NCBI RefSeq assembly: GCF_000226975.2
Contig: NZ_CP019285.1
Coordinates: 3,038,001 to 3,102,000 of the forward strand
DNA from: Halobiforma lacisalsi AJ5
Lineage (GTDB): Archaea > Halobacteriota > Halobacteria > Halobacteriales > Natrialbaceae
DNA: 64,000 nt
Reading direction: 5' to 3'
The notes beneath the pieces were generated by a model. It did no database searches, was not told where the DNA came from, and saw only the letters and a list, made by a program, of their open reading frames with translations. The position numbers were made by a program, and so were the translations under genes. Shown piece after piece: positions 18,665-26,258 of this stretch; positions within the stretch are counted from its first letter, which is position 1, and each line of letters opens with the position of its first letter.

Positions 18665-19150
18665 ACTCGTTCTCGGTCGGCGCTGCGCGCTCGAGACACT
18701 CGGCTCTACCGGTCGTGACCTGCATAGTCCGCGACGCCATCCCCTCTGCGTCGCTACTGGTCGGCGTAATGCCACAATAATTCCGTGTTGTGGGCCGGGG
18801 GTCGCCTCCGAAGTACCCCTACCCGGGAGGCCGCCCGGCGTCCACTCCCTCATTTCGAAGCATCCGGCATAAGCTTTCTCTTACTGTAGTATATTCTCTA
18901 TTTCTACCGACAACGATCATATTCCCCCGTTCGACCCGTTCAATCGACCGAACTAGGAACGAGATTCCCTTGGTTCCCCGCTCGGTAATATCGTATTACC
19001 ACGTAACTTGGAGACCCCCCTACAGCCGGACGGGTCAGTGTCCGATCGTGTTCGGTCAAGCGGGGATGGGCCTCGACTCGAGCACACGAGTCGTACGAGG
19101 AGAACGAAAAGAACTGGAGTCGGAGCGCCCGGTCCGTCGTTCGGGTGGAG
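18665..19150. other. Intergenic region between mptE and orc1/cdc6
   Basis: No gene is recognised. The part 18860-18960 is AT-rich. A perfect 7-bp inverted repeat with a 3-base spacer sits at 18984-19000 (ggtaata-tcg-tattacc). The region lies upstream of mptE and downstream of orc1/cdc6, so it holds the mptE promoter, and the palindrome could be an operator. Confidence 0.4.
18984..19000. repeat. Perfect inverted repeat (7-bp arms)
   Basis: The arms ggtaata and tattacc flank tcg. The arms are AT-rich in a GC-rich genome, so chance occurrence is less likely. It could be a protein-binding palindrome or a weak hairpin in the 3' flank of orc1/cdc6. No function is assigned. Confidence 0.5.
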
Positions 19151-20380
19151 CTACTCGTCGTCTTCGAGGACCGCCAGTCGTGCATCCCGGAGGAGGACCT
19201 TCTTGACGATCGACGGGTTCTCGAGCAGCCGATGTTTCGCGTGGGCACCGCGTCCGCGTCCCCGGCCCTCGCGTTCGGACTGGATCACGTTGAGGAAGTT
19301 CTGTTCCTGGAGGATCTCCTGGACCCGTCGCTCCGAGAGCACGTCGAAGTCGAGCCGGCGAGCGATCTCCTTGTACTGGTTGTAGATGATCTTCGTCGGG
19401 AACTCCTTCTCCGAACTGTTTTCGGTGAGGATCGTCAGCGCGTAGAGGATCGCCTTCGCCTGCTGTGGCGAGCCCTCGATCAACTCGTTGAACCGGTCGG
19501 CTTCGGTCTTCTCCTTGGCGTCCCGGACGTGGTCGGCGGTGACGCGACTGTCGTTTTGCTTCTTCGCGATCCGGCCGGCGTTCCGGAGGATATCGATCGC
19601 CTTGCGGGCGTCCCCGTGTTCCTGGGCCGCGAGCGCGGCCGTCAGCGGGATCACGTCGTCCGAGAGGACGCCGTCGTGGAACGCGTCGCGTCGCTTCTCC
19701 AAGATCTCGACGAGCTGGTTCGCATCGTAGGGCGGGAAGACGAGTTCGTCCCGGGAGAGGCTGGACTTGACCCGTTCCGAGAGGTGATCGGGGAAGTCGA
19801 TCTTGTTCGAGATGCCGATGATCCCGATGCTCGAGTCCGAGATCCGCCGATTCTCGCCCGCCCGGGAGAGCTTCCGAAGGACCTCGTCGTCCTCGAGCAT
19901 GTCGATCTCGTCTAAGATGACGATGGTCACGTCCGTACAGCGGTCGACGGCCTGCCAGAGCCGTTTGTAGTAGTCGCCCGTCCCGAGCCCCCGGTCGGGA
20001 ATCGTCACGCCGCTGTCGTCGGGTTCGTTGACGATCTGTGCGATCGTCTTGATGATCGACGCCTCGGTGTTTTGCTCCCCGCAGTCGATGAAGGCGTACT
20101 TCACCGTGACGCCGTCGTGCTGGGCCTCCGAGATCACCCGCTGGGTGACCGACCGCGAGATGAGCGACTTGCCGGTACCGGTCTTGCCGAAGATGAACAG
20201 GTGGTTCGGCTCGCTCCCGAAGATAGCTGGATTCAGGGCGTCCGCGACCCGTTGCATCTGCTCGTCACGCCCGACGATCCGGTCCGGACCGGGCAGGTGC
20301 GTGATCTCGAGCAGCCGCTCGTCGGCGAAGACCGGATCGTCGTACCGAAAGAGTGGATCACGATCGTCGTTCGCGGACAT
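19151..20380 (-). CDS. orc1: Orc1/Cdc6 replication initiator (AAA+ ATPase)
   Basis: 409 residues. The AAA+ module has Walker A GKTGTGKS (65-72), Walker B IVILDEID (153-160) and sensor-1 segment GIIGISNKIDF. The lid includes HGDARKAIDILRNAG. A C-terminal winged helix (about 305-395) recognises origin repeats. The protein binds ORB elements, opens the origin and helps load MCM. Its gene lies directly beside a non-coding region with repeated ORB-like elements, the usual arrangement of an archaeal initiator and its cognate origin. A TATA-like element sits about 30 bases upstream, giving a leaderless transcript. Confidence 0.96.
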   Translation of the reverse strand: MSANDDRDPLFRYDDPVFADERLLEITHLPGPDRIVGRDEQMQRVADALNPAIFGSEPNHLFIFGKTGTGKSLISRSVTQRVISEAQHDGVTVKYAFIDCGEQNTEASIIKTIAQIVNEPDDSGVTIPDRGLGTGDYYKRLWQAVDRCTDVTIVILDEIDMLEDDEVLRKLSRAGENRRISDSSIGIIGISNKIDFPDHLSERVKSSLSRDELVFPPYDANQLVEILEKRRDAFHDGVLSDDVIPLTAALAAQEHGDARKAIDILRNAGRIAKKQNDSRVTADHVRDAKEKTEADRFNELIEGSPQQAKAILYALTILTENSSEKEFPTKIIYNQYKEIARRLDFDVLSERRVQEILQEQNFLNVIQSEREGRGRGRGAHAKHRLLENPSIVKKVLLRDARLAVLEDDE

Positions 20381-20407
20381 TGCAGTACCGGGAGCCTACC
20401 AACTGGA

Positions 20408-20420
20408 CTGAAATAAAGCT
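20408..20420 (-). promoter_or_regulatory. TATA element of orc1/cdc6
   Basis: On the minus strand this reads agctttatttcag and ends about 28 bases before the initiator's ATG, the spacing for a leaderless archaeal transcript. The half-ORB at 20432-20444 lies just upstream, so Orc1 binding could affect its own transcription. Confidence 0.5.
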
Positions 20421-20585
20421 ATGGAGATCGATCGCGGATGTAAAAGCGAAGCCTGAGAACCTGTCGAGTGCCTATTCGTCCCGAGCGGTCGAAATTCATC
20501 CGACTGCCTTCCTCGCGCTTCTAATCGATCGAGGGGGACCGTCGGTTCGCTTCGTCGGCGCGATCGATACTCGGCGACGGAGACC

Positions 20586-20608
20586 GACACCCCCCTCGCG
20601 GATGTAAC
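20586..20608 (+). repeat. ORB-like origin repeat 1
   Basis: A 23-bp repeat ending tcgcggatgtaac. It differs from repeat 2 at three positions. It lies in direct orientation, proximal to orc1/cdc6. The IS target duplication begins inside its last two bases (20607), so the insertion sits at the very edge of this repeat. Confidence 0.75.
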
Positions 20609-20614
20609 GGCCGA
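20607..20614 (+). repeat. Left target-site duplication of the IS1595-type element
   Basis: acggccga, identical to positions 21491-21498. An 8-bp duplication is the size made by IS1595-family elements. Confidence 0.9.
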
Positions 20615-21490
20615 CGCTCATCCCGATGACTCGTAACTCAGGATTTTGCTGAACCAGTCGGTGTCATCGTTCAGCAAGAGGCCGAGAAAGTTGAGATAGC
20701 CCTGAAGATGATGCTTCGAGACACCTCTGAACTTCGCCAGCCACTGGCGAAGGAAGCTATGGCGGGTCTCGCCGCTGTCTCGTCGATGTCATCGTAGATC
20801 GTGTAGTCGTCGGTACAGAGAATCACCGTCTCATCGCCTCGGTCGGCAATCTCCTCGTCGACATCTTCGAGATTCTCTCGAACCAGAAATTCAACTCGTC
20901 CGTCGCTCCGACGGACGAGTGTCACGACCGGCGGTTTGTCCGACTCGAAGCTTCCTCGCCCCTTTTTTTGAGTCCGCGCTTGCGCGGACTCTCCTCTTTC
21001 TTCTCAATCCCTTTCTCGCCTGCTGTCACGTAGATCTCATCAGCTTCACACACCTCTGAAAGCGTCAGGTCGTCCAGTTCACCGCACATCTCTTGGAGAT
21101 CATGGCGGAAGTTCAACACCGCCTCGTAGTCCCGCTCCAAGTCCGATGCGATCTGTGTCGTCGGCACAGATCGCATCTCCTTGATCATGTAGAACATCTC
21201 CTCGATGGGGAACTTCCGATGCTCGAAGACCGAATTCGTGAGGTCGTTGAAATATGTCTCACACCCCTTGCAACGGTACTGTTGAGCGCCTTTCCCCGTC
21301 GTCCCCTTCTTGATGACTGGGTTGCTCTCCCCGCAGTAGACACACGACACCGTCGCGCCGAATCGGGCGCGACGGAGTCGCTCGTAGCAGTCGTCCGGAT
21401 TGGGAAGGAACACTTCTACCGAGTCCCTGTCCATCAACAGCAACCAACGAACTCCTCGCTACTGGAAGTTACGACTGGTCGGGATGAGCG
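20615..21490 (-). mobile_element. IS1595-family (ISH4-like) insertion element, decayed
   Basis: An 876-bp element bounded by 8-bp direct repeats acggccga. Its imperfect terminal inverted repeats of about 24 bp start cgctcatcccga at both ends, and the inner part differs at three positions. It encodes one transposase on the minus strand, which is frameshifted and internally deleted, so the element cannot transpose by itself. It is somewhat shorter than the roughly 1-kb intact relatives known from haloarchaea. It sits within the replication origin between ORB-like repeats 1 and 2. Confidence 0.9.
20618..21434 (-). pseudogene. IS1595-family transposase pseudogene (frameshift plus internal deletion)
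   Basis: The N-terminal 170 codons are intact: two zinc-binding Cys pairs (CVYCGES, then CKGCETYF), SVFEHRKFPIEEMFYMIKEM, and the catalytic region start CEADEIYVTAGEKG. At an A7-G4 run near 20960-20970 the frame slips by one base; the downstream frame continues TLVRRSDGRVEFLVRENL and VILCTDDYTIYDDIDE. Near 20770-20782 a stretch of coding sequence is missing and the frame changes again to HSFLRQWLAKFRGVSKHHLQ, the normal C-terminus, stopping at 20618. The missing part should include the last catalytic acidic residue, so the enzyme is dead. Confidence 0.88.
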
Positions 21491-21498
21491 ACGGCCGA
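21491..21498 (+). repeat. Right target-site duplication of the IS1595-type element
   Basis: acggccga, matching positions 20607-20614. Confidence 0.9.
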
Positions 21499-21644
21499 AA
21501 TCTGGATCGACGGGGCTGGGGAAACGAGATCTGGTTCGAATAACCGACCGAAATCGCGTCTCGAAATAGAATCCACGTCCGTTCGACCGCAAAACTAGAT
21601 CCCTCGCTCGAGCGGGGGCCCTCGAACCGGCCGTTTGGCACACA

Positions 21645-21667
21645 CACACCACCGTCGCGGATGTAAC
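21645..21667 (+). repeat. ORB-like origin repeat 2
   Basis: A 23-bp repeat, cacaccaccg then tcgcggatgtaac, in direct orientation. It is identical to repeat 3 (inverted) except at the last base. An extra CA run precedes it. Confidence 0.8.
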
Positions 21668-21738
21668 GTTGACTAGGTGGGGGTGGGTGGAAGAAATCTG
21701 GCGATATTTCCATTTTCGCTCGACCACACCCGATATTT

Positions 21739-21761
21739 TACATCCGCGACGGTGGTGTGTT
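21739..21761 (-). repeat. ORB-like origin repeat 3 (inverted)
   Basis: The reverse complement of repeat 2 with one difference at the outer base. Repeats 2 and 3 face each other across 71 bp that contain a G-rich run and an AT-richer core, the paired layout expected for Orc1 binding around a melting site. Confidence 0.8.
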
Positions 21762-21792
21762 CCCGAACAGAACTCCCCCACACCCAATAGCG

Positions 21793-21815
21793 GTTACAAA
21801 CGCGAGGGTGGTGTG
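21793..21815 (-). repeat. ORB-like origin repeat 4 (inverted, diverged)
   Basis: Same orientation as repeat 3, 31 bp further on. It keeps the gttaca end and the gggtggtgtg end but differs in the middle (aaacgcga instead of tccgcgac). Confidence 0.7.
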
Positions 21816-22016
21816 TGCCCCATCCACGGGACCCAGAACAGCGAACCGACGCTCTCGAGAGGCCATACTTCGTCTCTTCCTCCCGAGTCGTCCCGTTCTC
21901 ACCCTTCTTTCATGGTTCCCGCTATCGGTAACACCGATCTCCACACCTCTCCCGACTCTTCTGACTTCTCTACATTCTCCTCGCTTTAATTACTCTCACT
22001 AGTCTCTCTAGATTGT

Positions 22017-22038
22017 ATCTAGAATCTAGAATCTAGAA
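22017..22038. repeat. AT-rich heptamer tandem repeat (possible unwinding element)
   Basis: Three copies of atctaga run without interruption inside the AT-richest part of the origin region (about 21965-22055). Short AT-rich repeats beside ORB elements are candidates for a DNA-unwinding element; this is an inference from position and composition. Confidence 0.5.
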
Positions 22039-22226
22039 ACTATATGATGAAATGAAGAGGAAGAAGAGGTGACTGGGACGACCGACAACGGTCACGTCGT
22101 CCCTCCGCTCACGACCGTCCTGACCTTCTTCGGTCTCCAACGCCTCGAACCCTGTCGCTTCGAGTCCGTCTCGATCCGTCCCCGAAACCGAAACCCGTAA
22201 CCTCGCGCTCCCGCCTGACTCTAGCA

Positions 22227-23009
22227 ATGACCGAACCGTCGTCACCGACGGACGACTCGAGCACGCCGTCCGATCCGACCCGTCGAACGCCGCCGGCCGT
22301 CGCCGTCGTCGACGCGCAGTCACCCGGCAACGTTGGAACCATCGCCCGGGCAATGAAGAACTTCGGCTTCGAGGACCTCCTGCTGATCGATCCGCCGGAA
22401 CTGGACCCCGAGGGCGAGGCCTACGGGTTCGCCGGTCACGCTCGGGAAGACGTTCTCCCGAACGCGACGGAGATCACCTTCGACGAACTGGTCTCGAACT
22501 ACCACACCATCGGCTGTACGGCCGTCACCAACGAGGACGACCGGAGCCACGTCCGCTTCCCGTTCTCGACCCCCGCCGACCTCGCCGACCGGCTGCCGAC
22601 CGTGGAGGCACCCACCGCCCTCGTCTTCGGGCGTGAACGCGTCGGGCTCACCAACGAGGAGCTCGCCGAGATCGACGAGATCTGTTCGATCCCGGCCGAC
22701 GAGGAGTATCCCGTGCTCAACCTCGGCCAGGCCGCGACGGTAACTCTCTACGAACTGCGGACGCTGACGCTCGCGGGGGACGAGACGCAACTACCGGATC
22801 TCGAGCGCGTTCGCGCGCCCGAGGAGACGGTCGATCGCCTGTACGACCAGTGGGGCGATCTCCTCGAGGAGATCAACCACCCGGAGGAGAAACGCGAGAA
22901 GACGATGCGGATGCTCCGCAGAATCTACGGCCGGGCTGATCTCACCGCGCGCGAGGCGAACACCCTCCTCGGGCTGTTGCGGCGCGCGACGGAACGTCCC
23001 GAGCGGTAG
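22227..23009 (+). CDS. trmJ: tRNA 2'-O-methyltransferase, TrmJ-like (SPOUT/SpoU family)
   Basis: 260 residues. The three SpoU motifs are present: NVGTIARAMKNFG (motif 1, about 35-47), LVFGRERVGLTNEEL (motif 2) and LNLGQAATVTLYEL (motif 3), which form the knotted S-adenosylmethionine site. The C-terminal helical tail (EEINHPEEKREKTMRMLRRI) is typical of archaeal TrmJ, which methylates the ribose of nucleotide 32 in tRNA. The N-terminus is Ser/Thr/Pro-rich. It reads away from the origin. An rRNA target cannot be excluded from sequence alone. Confidence 0.88.
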   Translation: MTEPSSPTDDSSTPSDPTRRTPPAVAVVDAQSPGNVGTIARAMKNFGFEDLLLIDPPELDPEGEAYGFAGHAREDVLPNATEITFDELVSNYHTIGCTAVTNEDDRSHVRFPFSTPADLADRLPTVEAPTALVFGRERVGLTNEELAEIDEICSIPADEEYPVLNLGQAATVTLYELRTLTLAGDETQLPDLERVRAPEETVDRLYDQWGDLLEEINHPEEKREKTMRMLRRIYGRADLTAREANTLLGLLRRATERPER

Positions 23010-23016
23010 CGCCGGT

Positions 23017-23841
23017 TCAGGACTCGAGAACGAGGCGGTCGTCGGTCGCGGAGATCCGGAGGTCGAACACCTCCGAAAGCAGGTTGATCGTCGGTCCGGA
23101 CTTGGTCTCCGGATCGCAGTAGAAATGTGAGAACGCGTCGGCGCTGTCGACTCGCGAGGTAAGCAGGTGGAGGAACTTGAACAGCGTCTCCAGTTTGCTC
23201 TTGACGAGCAGTTCGGAAAGGATCTCGAACGACAGCGAGATGGTCGTTTCCGGCGAGTTGTGCTCGGCGATGACCCGCGAGATGGTCTCCCCGATCCCGT
23301 CCAGTCCGATCCCAGGATCTAGTTGAACGATCTCGAGGGGCACGTCGCGAAGGTCGAGGTCGTCGGCCGAGGACAGCGGTTGCCGTTTCGTCGTCAGCAC
23401 GATCGTTCGGTCGGGCCACGACGACTGGTGAGCCTCGAGCAGGCGAAGGCGATCCGCGACGGCCGTCGTCACGAGGATCGCGACGTCGTAGGGGGCGAAG
23501 AAGTGGACCCTGGCGTTGTTGGCGCCCGTGCTGTCCGGCGATGCGAGGACCAGCGTGTTCCCGGTGCCATCGACCTCGCTGGCGACGTGCGTTCCCGACT
23601 GCACGCGTCCCTCGACGTGCTCGTAGAGATGGCGCTTGAACGCCCCGACGGCCTCGTCCTTGTCGTGTTTCAGGGTGGCCGCCCCGCACCGAGGACAGTT
23701 CCAGCCGATCTGGTACCCCTCCCTGTAGAGCGACCGACGGTTGTGCTCGAGCAGGTGCGAACTCACCGCGTCGCGGGTCGTCCCCTCCGACGGCGACCAG
23801 ACCGTAAACTCGCACTGACGACAGTCCCACCTATAGACCAT
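23017..23841 (-). CDS. Haloarchaeal zinc-finger plus KaiC/RecA-remnant-like protein
   Basis: 274 residues. The N-terminus holds two Cys/His finger-like units: CRQCEFTVWS with a downstream SSHLLEHNR, and CPRCGAATLKHDKDE with KRHLYEHVEG. The rest resembles the alpha/beta domain seen in haloarchaeal DUF7504-type signalling proteins (TISLSFEILSELLVKSKLETLFKFLHLLTSR), which look like KaiC/RecA cores lacking a P-loop. No catalytic motif is visible. It is convergent with trmJ, with 7 bases between the stops. A regulatory role is a guess. Confidence 0.65.
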   Translation of the reverse strand: MVYRWDCRQCEFTVWSPSEGTTRDAVSSHLLEHNRRSLYREGYQIGWNCPRCGAATLKHDKDEAVGAFKRHLYEHVEGRVQSGTHVASEVDGTGNTLVLASPDSTGANNARVHFFAPYDVAILVTTAVADRLRLLEAHQSSWPDRTIVLTTKRQPLSSADDLDLRDVPLEIVQLDPGIGLDGIGETISRVIAEHNSPETTISLSFEILSELLVKSKLETLFKFLHLLTSRVDSADAFSHFYCDPETKSGPTINLLSEVFDLRISATDDRLVLES

Positions 23842-23990
23842 ACATCCTCCCCCGCTCCGTGCCGGCCGTGATTGGGCCGGTATGCCGTTGGACAGTACGT
23901 ATCATGTTTCGGCGAACGTGATGGAGGGGCTCGAGGCGGAGACCGCGAAGGTGGGGAGACGACCGGCAGGGCGGAATGCCATCGGAGAGA

Positions 23991-25289
23991 TCATTCGTTC
24001 GAATCCGAGTCGTCCACTGCGTCGGTCGACGAGCCGCTTCCCCGCTCGCGCTTTTTCGCCGTGTAGTCCGACGGATCCGAGACGTACGTGTACTCCACCG
24101 AGTTCGTGACGGCTTCCCGGGAGGGGCGGTTCGCTTCGGCCCGCTTTTTCCGGACGAACTCGGCCCGGGACGTCGCGGCTTCGGAGACGTCGTCGCGCTC
24201 GAGGAACTCCCGGAGTCGCTCGAGCAGGCTCGGGTCCTCGAGTTCGACCAGCGTCGAGAGCGCGAACTTCGCGGTGAGTTCGTCCTCGTCGTCGAGCGCG
24301 CGAATCAGGTAGTCGACGACCCCGTCGGGATACTCCCGTTCGTTCTCGGCGACGCGGCCGAGCAGCCAGGTCGCGTTCCGCCGGATGTAGGCCGGCTGGT
24401 TCCCCTGCAGTATCGTCAGGAGTTGCGCCGCGAGATCCGGCGGCGAGGCGTCGAAGATCCCTTCGGCCACCTCGTGTCGAACGTCGTGGCTCCGTTCCGC
24501 GGGGGCGTTCGCGAGCAACTCGAGTATCGTCCGCGTCGCCGTCCGGCGGACGAGTTCGGAACCGTCCTCGAGGGCCTCGACCAGTAGTGGTAGCGGCTCC
24601 AGCGAGCCGAATCGATCGAGTTCGCCGACGGCGATGACTCGAACGGACTCCGTCTCCGAGCGCGCGGCGGGCGCGAGCGCTTCGACGGCCCGCCGCGTTC
24701 CGATCGAGGCAAGCGCCGCTGCCGCAGCGCGACGCACCTGATTCTGGGGGTCGTCCAGCCGCGACGCGAGCGCGTCGATAGCACGCGGGTCCCCGATCTT
24801 TCCACAGGCCTCGGCCGCTTTCGTTCGAACGCGAACGTCGGCGTCGGCGACGGCGTCGACGAGGGCCGGTACCGCGGTGTCGTCGCCGATGCGACCGACG
24901 GCGGCAGCCGCCACCATCCGGAACTCGGACTGGTCGGCGGCGAGCCAGTCGGTGACCCGGTCGACGTCCATCCACTTCGGCGGATCGTTGACCTCGCTCG
25001 CGGCGACCTCCTCGATCAGCCGCTCCAGGTAGCCCTCGTCGCGGAGGTACATCGCATCGATCGCGGCCGCACGTACGTCGTCGCTCTCGTCGTTCTTGGC
25101 CGTCCGGAGCAACGCCGTCCCGATCCGTTCCTCGCTCTGTGAATTCGTTCCCGTCCGAAGGCCGCCGAGTAGCTCCGCCGCTCGGTACCGGATGATCGGC
25201 TTCTCCGCGTCCGCCAGGTACTCGAGAAGCTTCAGTTCTTCCGAATCGCGTGCCAACTCGTACAGGAACGCCGTATCTCCCTCGCGCAT
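23991..25289 (-). CDS. HEAT-repeat protein
   Basis: 432 residues from the ATG at 25289 (MREGDTAFLYELARDSEEL). About nine HEAT/PBS-lyase-like repeats are visible, for example EKPIIRYRAAELLGGL, ESDDVRAAAIDAMYL, DADVRVRTKAAEACGKIGDPRAIDAL and ENQPAYIRRNATWLLGRVAEN. The C-terminal 60 residues are polar and charged, ending in Ser/Asp runs. HEAT solenoids scaffold protein-protein contacts; the short PBS-lyase-type repeats also occur in haloarchaeal taxis and signalling proteins. No enzymatic motif. Upstream gap of 245 bp with its own promoter. Confidence 0.85.
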   Translation of the reverse strand: MREGDTAFLYELARDSEELKLLEYLADAEKPIIRYRAAELLGGLRTGTNSQSEERIGTALLRTAKNDESDDVRAAAIDAMYLRDEGYLERLIEEVAASEVNDPPKWMDVDRVTDWLAADQSEFRMVAAAAVGRIGDDTAVPALVDAVADADVRVRTKAAEACGKIGDPRAIDALASRLDDPQNQVRRAAAAALASIGTRRAVEALAPAARSETESVRVIAVGELDRFGSLEPLPLLVEALEDGSELVRRTATRTILELLANAPAERSHDVRHEVAEGIFDASPPDLAAQLLTILQGNQPAYIRRNATWLLGRVAENEREYPDGVVDYLIRALDDEDELTAKFALSTLVELEDPSLLERLREFLERDDVSEAATSRAEFVRKKRAEANRPSREAVTNSVEYTYVSDPSDYTAKKRERGSGSSTDAVDDSDSNE

Positions 25290-25534
25290 GATCTGAATTT
25301 CCCCTGAAGTCCCGGCTACGCTCCGGATTGTCGGTCGAATCGCCGACGGCAATCGACCGCAACCCGAACCGATTGCTGTTCGAGAAATTATCACTCGATT
25401 ACATAGTTGTTTGGGATCGGTACGTGTGATAGTTGGTTGGGATCGGGACGCATAACGCGTATTCGTCCCTACGGACGCCATGCCCCACTTCGCGGGGACG
25501 CTCGGGACGAACGGCGAGAAAGGAAGCGAGGAAG

Positions 25535-26179
25535 CTACCGGCTCTCGAGCACTCGACCGCGGCGCTCCGATTCGACTGCTGGTGTCTCGAATGCGGCGAA
25601 CTCGCCGGTCGCCGTCGCGGTGCCGACCCACTCGCACTCGGCACAGGCGTACAGCCCCTGGCCATCGACCAGTGAGCTACCACATTCGGGGCAGGCTCCG
25701 TCGTTCGCTGCGGGTTCCACGGTTGGCTCCTCCCCCAGCGGCGTCGGAAGCTCGCCGGTCCGGAGCGTCGCGATGGCCTCGTCGGACGTGTACGTTTCAT
25801 CCCCGTCGGCCTCCGAGTGCGGGAAGACGCCCACGAACTCGTCGTCAGCGTAGACCTCGAGACAGAGCAATGGCGTGACCAGCAACTCCCGCGTCTCGCC
25901 GGTCACCTGCGAGGTGCTGGTCCGTTCCCTGAACGGCGGGCGGATGCTCACCCCGCGGCGATCGGCCCACGACTCGAACCGCTCGTATGCCTTGAGGACC
26001 TCCTGGTGCGGGCTCGTCTCCGAGCGCGTGACCTCCTTGGGCCAGCTGCGCAACAGCAGGTCGTCGATCGCTCCCTCGGACTCGCAGGCCCGCAGCGTTT
26101 CGATCTGGCTGTCGACGGGCTCGAGCAGTAGGGGTGCGCGGACGTGGGCCACGATCGTACGTGTCGGTGCAGTCATCAT
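25535..26179 (-). CDS. Haloarchaeal HTH/zinc-ribbon domain protein of unknown function
   Basis: 214 residues. The N-terminal two thirds match a haloarchaeal family annotated as HTH-domain-containing: a ferredoxin-like start TRTIVAHVRAPL, then AYERFESWADRRGVSIRPPFRER, and a beta-rich part TPLLCLEVYADDEFVGVFPH. Near the C-terminus CPECGSS and CAECEWVG form a zinc ribbon. No catalytic residues are seen. It may be a small regulator. It lies between the HEAT-repeat gene and an EamA transporter, same strand, gaps of 245 and 79 bp. Confidence 0.65.
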   Translation of the reverse strand: MMTAPTRTIVAHVRAPLLLEPVDSQIETLRACESEGAIDDLLLRSWPKEVTRSETSPHQEVLKAYERFESWADRRGVSIRPPFRERTSTSQVTGETRELLVTPLLCLEVYADDEFVGVFPHSEADGDETYTSDEAIATLRTGELPTPLGEEPTVEPAANDGACPECGSSLVDGQGLYACAECEWVGTATATGEFAAFETPAVESERRGRVLESR

Positions 26180-26258
26180 TCGTACGGCCCACGTTCCCGC
26201 TGATAAATCTTTCTAGGATGTTAAACGATAACAAACAACTTCCCCGTCGGAAGAGCGC

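Larger units (their letters stand above)
20381..22226. other. oriC: Candidate chromosomal replication origin (oriC) interrupted by an IS
   Basis: This non-coding region lies between orc1/cdc6 and trmJ. It holds four 23-bp repeats in two orientations (20586, 21645, 21739, 21793), a half-copy at 20432, a G-rich run near 21676-21690, and an AT-rich tract with heptamer repeats near 22017. Without the 876-bp insertion plus one target copy, the region is about 960 bp, a normal size for a haloarchaeal origin. Apart from the decayed transposase, no gene is seen. ORB-type repeats next to an Orc1/Cdc6 gene are the established archaeal origin signature; activity itself is inferred. Confidence 0.82.

Noticed and set aside
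18790-19206. 138-codon plus-strand frame between mptE and orc1
   Set aside because: Overlaps the orc1/cdc6 3' end in antisense and has no protein-like composition.
20940-20985. Programmed -1 frameshift at the A7-G4 run of the IS1595 transposase
   Set aside because: The codon phase does not give a clean slippery heptamer, and the second break further on shows plain decay; kept only as a remote possibility.
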